The position numbers and the translations under genes were made by a program. Under the pieces are notes generated by a model, which saw only the letters and a program-made list of their open reading frames with translations, did not search any database and was not told the origin of the DNA. From NCBI RefSeq assembly GCF_023227905.1, contig NZ_JALOCF010000046.1, positions 1 to 39,179 of the forward strand: 39,179 bases of DNA. Reading direction: 5' to 3'. Shown here one piece after another: positions 33,947-39,179 of the stretch; positions within the stretch are counted from its first letter, which is position 1; every line of letters starts with the position of its first letter. The stretch is from Methylobacter sp. Its GTDB lineage: Bacteria > Pseudomonadota > Gammaproteobacteria > Methylococcales > Methylomonadaceae.

Positions 33947-34327
33947 TTATTCTGGAGAACGGGGTTTGCCACCCGTTCCAGCCCCGGATCCGGTTCCAGA
34001 TCTCGTACCAGTGCCTGAACCGCTTTTACCTTCGCTGCCCGTACCATTTTTATTGCCTGGTTTTTGGGCACCGCTTTCAGAACCTGTCACACCGGAAGAA
34101 CCGGTATCTCCCTGGCTTCGGGCACCGCTTTCACTGCCTTCTGTGCCCATCGTGCCGACATCACCGGCATCTTCCCGGCTTCGGGTGCCGCTTTCTCTAC
34201 CTTCAGTGCCTGTCATGCCGGCAGACTCCGTGCTCCCTTCTTCGCTTCCAGCCTGCGCATGCCCTTCTTTCCATGAGCCTAACGCGAGCACTCCAACTAC
34301 CAAAACCAAAGACATTAAATGTTTCAT
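33947..34327 (-). CDS. secreted low-complexity Gly/Ser/Thr/Glu repeat protein
   Basis: From the ATG at 34327, the signal peptide MKHLMSLVLVVGVLALGS...GHAQA has an AQA cleavage site, giving a mature protein of about 100 residues made of imperfect ~20-residue repeats: GTEGRESGTRSREDAG, GTEGSESGARSQGDTG and TGSESGAQKPGN, then a G/S/T tail. The DNA repeats are visible at about 63 bases. GAGGA lies six bases before this ATG. A second in-frame ATG at 34366, also with GAGGA six bases upstream, would add 13 residues (MKYSISLRSRGTF). Opposite-strand open frames here are its shadows. Predicted: disordered, highly hydrophilic and exported. No family is recognised. Confidence 0.65.
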   Translation of the reverse strand: MKHLMSLVLVVGVLALGSWKEGHAQAGSEEGSTESAGMTGTEGRESGTRSREDAGDVGTMGTEGSESGARSQGDTGSSGVTGSESGAQKPGNKNGTGSEGKSGSGTGTRSGTGSGAGTGGKPRSPE

Positions 34328-34371
34328 AAAAGTTCCTCTTGAGCGTAATGAGATTGAATATTTCATATCGA

Positions 34372-34496
34372 TTCCTCTTGAGTTTGATCGGACTGAAGTT
34401 TCCTAACAGTTTCTGTTAAGTGCTACATGCGGCTACAAAGTCGCATAACTTATGCTAAATAGCTGCGCTATGCGCGTCTGTCCGATATCACACATA
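34372..34496 (-). promoter_or_regulatory. 125-base leader/promoter module, copy A
   Basis: The segment directly upstream of the secreted repeat protein aligns without gaps to 38251-38375, with about 92 of 125 bases identical by my hand count. Conserved blocks on the minus strand are TGTGAT, CGGACAGAC, TTATGCG, ACTTAACA-AAAC-GTTA and CTCAAGAGGAA at the ribosome-site end. An inverted repeat TAACAG-TTT-CTGTTA lies within the module on plus. A shorter duplicate of its first ~26 bases occurs 39 bases nearer the gene at 34333. It probably contains the promoter and an operator; the regulator is unknown. Confidence 0.6.
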
Positions 34497-34704
34497 CACA
34501 GCAAGCCAAACGCAGCCAGTGTCCCTGTCAGTCGAAGTTCTGCGTGAACCGAAGTTGGCTTTCGAGCTATTTATTTTTGCATGCCGCCGATCTCTATAGC
34601 CGGGGGACGTTAAGAACTTACTACTGAAAAGCTTCAAAATTGACCGTAAGCCATTAAGTAGCTATAAATCCGCTCTGTTAAAATAATTTGTTTGATTAAA
34701 ACGC

Positions 34705-35955
34705 ATGAAGATAGGCATACAAACCTGGGGCTCTAACGGGGACATTCGTCCGATGCTGGCATTGGCCGACGGCTTGAAAAAAGCCGGTCACTCAGTAACG
34801 CTGGTGGCAAGCAGTATCGATAACCACAGTTATCACAAAATCTGCGAACAATTAGAGATAAGCTACCGGCAAGTGCCGGAGTTTATTGATTTCGATATGC
34901 AGGGTTTTGCCCAGCGTTCGTTTCGGATGAATGCTTTGCAATGGCTGCGGGCATTGCTTGATGAAGCGTTTTTTCCTTACGAGCAGACCCTGTATCAAGC
35001 CGCGCAACAATTAGTCGCGGATAACGACGCTGTGATCGGCCATCATTTTCTATACCCGCTAAAATTGGCAGCGCTGCAACAGCAGAAACCTTTTTTCAGC
35101 GTAACCTTGTGCCATGCCGCGATACCCAATCCCGCAGTCGCACCTTTCAGCTTTCCTGACCTGGGCAGCCATATCAATAAGCTTAGCTGGCGGCTGTTAG
35201 ACAGGGTATTCAATTGGGCATTGAAAAAACCGTTGACCCGTTTATGGCTTGAAGCCGGTCAAACACCACCCGCTAACGTGCTGACCGAACTGCTGACCTC
35301 GCAGCAACTTAACTTGATAGCAGTCGACCCGTGGTTTTGCCGTTCATTTGATAATCTGCAACCGTACCATCAAGTCTGCGGCTTTCTGAATCTAACGGAA
35401 GATAACCGGCATTGGGCAATTCCGGCCAAACTGGCTGAGTTTCTTGATGCTGGCGAAGCACCGGTCTATATGACTTTCGGCAGCCTGCAACAGGCAGTGC
35501 CCGACTGGAGTATGGAACTGTTTTTGGAAGCGGTGAACTTGGCCGGGTGCCGGGCGATTATCCAGACCAGTTCCCGGCATTACCCTGACGGCAGCCAAAC
35601 CGGCCAGGTTTATTTCATTGGCAGGCATCCGCATCAGCCGTTGTTTAAACGCTGTGCAGCCATTGTTCATCACGGCGGAGCAGGCACAACCCATGCCGCC
35701 ACTTTATCAGGCTGCCCATCCGTCGTGGTGCCGTTTATGGATGAGCAGTTATTCTGGGCCGGGCAATTGCAATTGCTGGGTTTGGCAGGAAAGCCTTTAC
35801 CGGCAAAAAAAGTCACCGCCATTGCTTTGTCCAAAGGCATACGGACAGTATTGGAGTCAACATCACTGCAAGGCAACGCCAAGCAGGCAAGCCGAGCCAT
35901 GCAACGCCACGACGGAGTAACGCGAGCAGTCCAGCTATTGGAAGCGCAATTTTAA
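34705..35955 (+). CDS. UGT-like glycosyltransferase (GT1 family)
   Basis: The 416-residue protein begins MKIGIQTWGSNGDIRPMLALADGLKKAGH, the N-terminal signature of GT1/UGT enzymes of the sterol and macrolide type. The C-terminal nucleotide-sugar motif includes HHGGAGTTHAA at 322-332 and PFMDEQLFWAGQ after it. The family transfers a sugar from a nucleotide donor to lipophilic acceptors. In methanotrophs, sterol, hopanoid or carotenoid glycosylation is thinkable, but no acceptor gene is nearby, so the substrate is unknown. No ribosome site is obvious. The start is chosen for the family-like N-terminus. Confidence 0.9.
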   Translation: MKIGIQTWGSNGDIRPMLALADGLKKAGHSVTLVASSIDNHSYHKICEQLEISYRQVPEFIDFDMQGFAQRSFRMNALQWLRALLDEAFFPYEQTLYQAAQQLVADNDAVIGHHFLYPLKLAALQQQKPFFSVTLCHAAIPNPAVAPFSFPDLGSHINKLSWRLLDRVFNWALKKPLTRLWLEAGQTPPANVLTELLTSQQLNLIAVDPWFCRSFDNLQPYHQVCGFLNLTEDNRHWAIPAKLAEFLDAGEAPVYMTFGSLQQAVPDWSMELFLEAVNLAGCRAIIQTSSRHYPDGSQTGQVYFIGRHPHQPLFKRCAAIVHHGGAGTTHAATLSGCPSVVVPFMDEQLFWAGQLQLLGLAGKPLPAKKVTAIALSKGIRTVLESTSLQGNAKQASRAMQRHDGVTRAVQLLEAQF

Positions 35956-35961
35956 AAGATC

Positions 35962-36001
35962 ATCATCGTCCAATTTCGGTCCGCTAATATTGGGCGATGA
36001 T
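35962..36001. terminator. bidirectional hairpin between convergent genes
   Basis: ATCATCG-T-CCAAT (35962-35974) pairs with ATTGG-G-CGATGAT (35989-36001), a 13-bp stem with one G-T pair and a 14-base loop. On the minus strand it is followed by CTTTTAAAAT, so it probably terminates the ferritin-like operon; it also follows the glycosyltransferase stop by 6 bases. Confidence 0.55.
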
Positions 36002-36114
36002 ATAGGAAGATCGACCGCTTCAAAGTTCATTTGTCTGACGATGGATCAAGCCGTATTTCACCTATCCTGTGATTTACCATACACAAAGCTTGCTGATCAA
36101 TTTGCAGCTTCAAT

Positions 36115-36843
36115 TTAATCCACCGCTCTGAGCTCATTATTTAAAGTCAGTTGTTCAAGCCATCTCTTGATCATATGCATGTGATGGTCTTCAGTGCGTT
36201 TTGCACTCTGAAACCTGTCGACATAATCGCTAAGACCTGCTTCGTCCGCAAGTACAATAAGCAATTCCCATGCGGCCGCATCCGCTAACTCAGCCATTAA
36301 AATAGCTTCCACGCATTGCGGAATAGAACTGCGGGGATCATTAAGAACCTGCATCAAGCCCATGGCGGCCATTCCTGCCGAATCGGCGCAAGGGGTTTGT
36401 GCGGTCGGATCTCCGCCCATTGACGCGATACAATCCCGCACTAAAGAAAAATGCTCCGTTTCATCGTTGCGGAATTGCTCAAGCGTATCAACATCTAAAT
36501 CAGGCTCGGCAGCTTTGCATTTTGTGATGAGGGCATCGTAAAGCCGAATACCGCTACGCTCAAAAGCCATGCGCTCGCCAAGCTTATCAATCAACACAGA
36601 CGGACTATTGCCCTGGATAGCTTGTACGCCTGTACTGACAGCGCCACGAAGCGTACTGGGAAGAGGAACTGCGCCTAGTTGCTCCGAGTCTTGAATATAG
36701 CTTCTCCGCATCATAAAGGCATCGCATGCCGTGTCTTCGGCATGCGGCGGAAATTCTTCATAACCTTCAATCATTGCCTGGGTCATAACCGGATGAAGTT
36801 GAGTCGGTGTTTTGTTCATACCAAATTCAGCAGCGTCTTTCAT
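36115..36843 (-). CDS. ferritin-like diiron protein, uncharacterised (second gene of pair)
   Basis: Start at ATG 36843, with GAGGA seven bases upstream and ten bases after the preceding stop, giving 242 residues; an upstream ATG at 36876 overlaps the previous gene. The order of ligands fits a four-helix ferritin-like diiron site: Glu95 in RMAFERSG, E128-T-E-H131 (DETEHF), Glu185 (ILMAELADAA) and E218-D-H-H221 (RTEDHHMHM). The first ~60 residues form an extension (HPVMTQAMIEGYEEFPPHAED). No targeting signal is seen. It could oxidise iron, detoxify peroxide or act on an organic substrate; nothing decides. Coupled with the upstream gene, the two products may form a complex. Confidence 0.75.
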   Translation of the reverse strand: MKDAAEFGMNKTPTQLHPVMTQAMIEGYEEFPPHAEDTACDAFMMRRSYIQDSEQLGAVPLPSTLRGAVSTGVQAIQGNSPSVLIDKLGERMAFERSGIRLYDALITKCKAAEPDLDVDTLEQFRNDETEHFSLVRDCIASMGGDPTAQTPCADSAGMAAMGLMQVLNDPRSSIPQCVEAILMAELADAAAWELLIVLADEAGLSDYVDRFQSAKRTEDHHMHMIKRWLEQLTLNNELRAVD

Positions 36844-36853
36844 AGCTTTTTCC

Positions 36854-38044
36854 TCAGTGTTGAAGGTGACTGACATTCATAGGATGCTGGAGCTTGTTAA
36901 CCTCGCCTCCCGGTATCCACATATAATTAAGCGCAACGATTTCGGATGGCACGCCATCGGCGTTTATTCGTTGCCGATAGATTCTCGAAGCTTCGCTTTC
37001 TTCCGATATATCGACAAAGGCTGTGCCTTTGGTACGTAAATTGACTTCCTTGCGCAAAACTTCGCGGACAAAATCCCGTTGGCTCTCAAAAGCAATCGGT
37101 TCAGGCAGCATTGCCGGAACAACGCTTTGAGCATCTCGGTTTTCATGTTGCTCGAAAAGACCGCGCACGACATGGAACTGGCCAAGCTCATAATCCAAAA
37201 ACTGCTCCCAAATAGCTTTAATACGGGAATTTTTTTCCTGCTGGACACAGCCATAGTAGTTATAAACTTCGTTGGCCTTGTGCAGCAGCCACTTTTCAAG
37301 CCACGACTCGCTAGGATCCATGATGCATTGATATTGGGTCACGTGCTGCTCTTCGATATGGGCAATTTCCGCATAGAGTTGCCGGGCCAGCGGGTCGCTA
37401 AACAGTGGCCCGATATTCATGTAGTAATTCCAGGTCTGTTGCTCGGCAGACGTGATCGTCAGCGCATGCATTTTTGTCAGTGGCTGGGCGTTGTGGCGAT
37501 CGTAGCATTCGCGCAAGTCGTCTTCCGGAGCGCGATGCTCGTAAATAGTCGGCCTGCCCGGCAGCACGTCGGTGTAACTTTGCAAAATATTGTTTGAGTC
37601 TTTGCCTTCAAGACGATCCAACAAAGCCGAATAGCGGTACATATGATCAAAATCCTCCAACAGGCCAAAGCGGTAAACCTGGGCCAGATACGGGTCCGGT
37701 TCGGTTTGCGCGACAGCCGCAGTCACTTCGATGGCGACCTGCTCATAGGCGATGGTAGTTTCAAGCGGAGAGTGATCGGCGCCGAGCATCCAGTTAATCG
37801 TGGTCGCTTGCTGCTGATCTATTCGCCGAAGCTGAGCCAGAGGCAGCTGAAGATGTTTATTCATTCGCGCGCAGGCTCTGGAAAACTGGATCGATTCAAG
37901 TTCGATGCCGTTCATTAAGATAATCATTACCCGAGTAAAGGCATCGTCATCGAGCTTGCTGATCGGAACCTGAACCATATCCCGCCAAGTCAAAAGTTGT
38001 TTATCGATCGAGACTCCCCGATCTTCAAAAATATTAAGTGCCAT
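36854..38044 (-). CDS. ferritin-like four-helix protein, uncharacterised (first gene of pair)
   Basis: The 396-residue protein begins MALNIFEDRGVSIDKQLL; GAGGAG seven bases before the ATG fixes the start. Two acidic/His-rich helix pairs suggest a ferritin-like core: AYEQVAIEVTAAV (Glu101, Glu106), LEDFDHMYRYS (Glu130, Asp131, Asp133, His134), SAEQQTWNYYM (Glu201) and EIAHIEEQHVTQY (Glu226, His229, Glu231, His234). N- and C-terminal parts (~90 and ~150 residues) extend beyond a standard ferritin fold. No targeting signal or known family is recognised. It overlaps no other gene; the second ferritin-like gene follows after 10 bases. About 200 bases upstream lies module B (38251-38375), probably with the operon promoter. 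Confidence 0.65.
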   Translation of the reverse strand: MALNIFEDRGVSIDKQLLTWRDMVQVPISKLDDDAFTRVMIILMNGIELESIQFSRACARMNKHLQLPLAQLRRIDQQQATTINWMLGADHSPLETTIAYEQVAIEVTAAVAQTEPDPYLAQVYRFGLLEDFDHMYRYSALLDRLEGKDSNNILQSYTDVLPGRPTIYEHRAPEDDLRECYDRHNAQPLTKMHALTITSAEQQTWNYYMNIGPLFSDPLARQLYAEIAHIEEQHVTQYQCIMDPSESWLEKWLLHKANEVYNYYGCVQQEKNSRIKAIWEQFLDYELGQFHVVRGLFEQHENRDAQSVVPAMLPEPIAFESQRDFVREVLRKEVNLRTKGTAFVDISEESEASRIYRQRINADGVPSEIVALNYMWIPGGEVNKLQHPMNVSHLQH

Positions 38045-38250
38045 TGTTAATCTCCTCTGGATATGAATTGAACTTCTATGAAAAAGCCGATAGCGCGCTC
38101 AATAAGGACAACGCGAACTTTAGGGTCTCGTTATCTTCAATTAACCGCTGTAGTCAGGACTGAAAAGCGAAAGCCGCCATGAGCAAAAGCCGACCCAGAC
38201 TACAGATATGCGATTGTTAGGCAGCCGCTTGGCTTCAATTAAGGAACCGG

Positions 38251-38375
38251 TTCCTCTTGAGCTTGATAAGATTGAAATTGCTTAACGGTTTTTGTTAAGT
38301 CATGTATGCGTTTTAAAAGCCGCATAATTCATCATAGTCAGATAGGCATGGCGGGTCTGTCCGGCATCACACATA
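38251..38375 (-). promoter_or_regulatory. 125-base leader/promoter module, copy B
   Basis: Ungapped relative of 34372-34496 in the same orientation, ~206 bases upstream of the ferritin-like operon. Its ribosome-site-like end (CTCAAGAGGAA) is not followed by an ATG here but by AGGAACCGGTTCCT (38242-38255), a perfect 14-base palindrome. So the transcript would carry a long leader (38045-38250) with no gene in it; only an 8-codon ATG frame (MAAFAFQS) is seen inside. Confidence 0.5.
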
Positions 38376-38790
38376 AAGACTTGAACGACTTCAATTTCCA
38401 AGTAGCGGATTTATCGGACACTGATGTTACGCGGGCAGAGGATAGAAAAAGCGTCGTCCACAAAAGGCACGAAAAGCTAGTAATGGTAGATTACACGCCT
38501 TTTGAGCAGGTCGGGGTAAGGCCATCCAAGCGTAGCCGCGAGGTGGCGTTTGGGCTTGTCGCACTGAATTCATTTTTGCCTCCTGCCGGGCGCGATATGC
38601 CATCTTCGGCAAGCGATTGAATTTAGCTTGACCAGTAACGCTACCGATTGTAAAGCGTCGGGTTCGTAAAGCTACTCTATAAAACCGACGTGCGGCCTAC
38701 GCTTTTAAACTTAGTCCCATAAGGATTTTTAAGTGTTTTTTAAGCCGATATAAGTATTTATATCTATTCATTAAATAAATTGGTCGGCAT
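38376..38790. other. gene-free region
   Basis: Open frames exist on both strands (38306-38620 and 38427-38612), but none has a ribosome site or natural-looking sequence. I see no repeat or RNA structure that I can support. Confidence 0.35.
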
Positions 38791-39099
38791 ATGATTCATC
38801 TAAAATTACGGAAAATGAACAAAAAACATCTTGGATCTGCTATTTATAAAGCCGAGTCCAGGCCGGTGCTTGCGGGAACAGGCGCTGACTGGGCACATGC
38901 ACGGCTTCCGAATGTGACCACCGCCCTGCTCTCGGGAGGTGTATCGATTGGATTGACGGTCACTCGAAGCATCATACTGGTGCGCAAGCTTGGACAAAGA
39001 ACCCTACCGCCTAAATATAATAACGGAAAAAATTATGATTTGTTCCAGACCCCCCAGGGCAATCGCGCTATCTCGCCATTGACAGGACAAGAAGTATAG
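38791..39099 (+). CDS. dubious small ORF running into the IS end
   Basis: The 102-residue frame from ATG 38791 (or 38815) is mildly hydrophobic around TTALLSGGVSIGLTV and has a basic start, MNKKHLG. Its last 15 codons lie past the CAGGG at 39055 that probably begins the ISAs1-type element, so at least its C-terminus would be IS sequence. It has no clear ribosome site. It may be a truncated or chance frame. Confidence 0.2.
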   Translation: MIHLKLRKMNKKHLGSAIYKAESRPVLAGTGADWAHARLPNVTTALLSGGVSIGLTVTRSIILVRKLGQRTLPPKYNNGKNYDLFQTPQGNRAISPLTGQEV

Positions 39100-39179
39100 A
39101 ATTGGCAATTTGCAGAGATAACAAGAATGTTACCCAATCCGCTGCCGTATTTCGAAGACCTCAAAGACCCACGCCGCGA
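39055..39179 (+). mobile_element. left end of an ISAs1-type insertion sequence (partial)
   Basis: CAGGGCAATCGCGCTATC starts at 39055, 72 bases before the transposase ATG. ISAs1-family elements commonly begin CAGGG. The other end is outside the window, so the boundary is provisional. Confidence 0.4.
39127..39179 (+). CDS. ISAs1-type transposase, N-terminal start (partial)
   Basis: The window ends 53 bases into a frame that encodes MLPNPLPYFEDLKDPRR. The F-x-D-L-x-D-P-R-R pattern is the usual beginning of the DDE_Tnp_1-associated domain in ISAs1/H-repeat transposases. The rest is outside the window. Assignment rests on 17 residues and the upstream CAGGG. Confidence 0.55.
   Translation, partial: MLPNPLPYFEDLKDPRR

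Noticed and set aside
33843..34406. 187-residue Pro-rich plus-strand ORF
   Set aside because: It is the antisense frame of the secreted repeat protein. The minus strand has a signal peptide and ribosome sites; the Pro/Ser richness here is what GC-rich Gly/Ser codons look like on the opposite strand.
38306..38620. 104-residue plus-strand ORF and its 61-residue opposite
   Set aside because: It overlaps module B, lacks a ribosome site and shows no natural-looking protein pattern.

Overview
The window looks like chromosomal DNA of a gammaproteobacterial methylotroph, most likely a methanotroph of the order Methylococcales (Methylobacter/Methylomonas-like). The main reasons are a formaldehyde-activating enzyme gene (fae, tetrahydromethanopterin-linked C1 metabolism) set among typical gammaproteobacterial housekeeping genes: E. 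coli-type gshA, nadB, trpS, mutM, fnr with four cysteines, a DUF1249 (YqiB-like) gene and an HtrA/MucD-type protease. The genus is an inference from gene content; no rRNA or tRNA gene was recognised.

Layout. (1) 1-1300: accessory, AT-rich edge with the tail of an IS3-family element and two small hypothetical genes. (2) 1399-7868: mutM, a convergent PilE-like pilin, then a four-gene minor pilin operon fimT-pilW-pilX-pilV ending in a strong terminator. PilX and PilV carry very long C-terminal parts, and no pilY1 follows. (3) 7975-14673: a candidate three-way-junction RNA, a divergent class A penicillin-binding protein, a membrane-anchored c-type cytochrome, a Wzx-like flippase and a decayed AI-2E transporter. 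(4) 14808-19396: a small Arg-rich protein with a good sigma70 promoter, a convergent cysH and gshA (sulfate reduction and glutathione synthesis), and a two-domain polyphosphate:AMP phosphotransferase. (5) 19698-24434: fnr with a (CT)7 tract just before its start; a 54-residue membrane protein preceded by two FNR boxes; a secreted or anchored DRGH nuclease; DUF1249-queD; a PilZ protein; trpS. (6) 24508-30452: a membrane protein, a degenerate dynamin-like GTPase, a small lipoprotein, nadB and htrA. (7) 30600-38375: a histidine kinase whose N-terminus matches the ethylene-binding domain of plant ETR1 without gaps, fae, a low-complexity secreted protein, a UGT-like glycosyltransferase, and a two-gene ferritin-like operon. 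(8) 39055-39179: the start of an ISAs1-type element.

How the parts relate. The most unusual region is 30.6-38.4 kb. A 125-bp module at 34372-34496 lies directly upstream of the secreted repeat protein and recurs, ungapped and about three quarters identical, at 38251-38375 upstream of the ferritin-like operon. A 13-base piece of it also occurs at the ribosome binding site of fae. This suggests that the secreted protein and the diiron proteins share a control input. The ethylene-receptor-like kinase is notable because methane monooxygenases are known to co-oxidise ethylene. The fnr neighbourhood shows a second regulatory link: the gene convergent with fnr has a class II FNR promoter layout.

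Limits: everything here was read by eye, with no database search. Family names for well-conserved enzymes are secure. Those for the membrane protein, the dynamin-like protein and the small hypotheticals are tentative.
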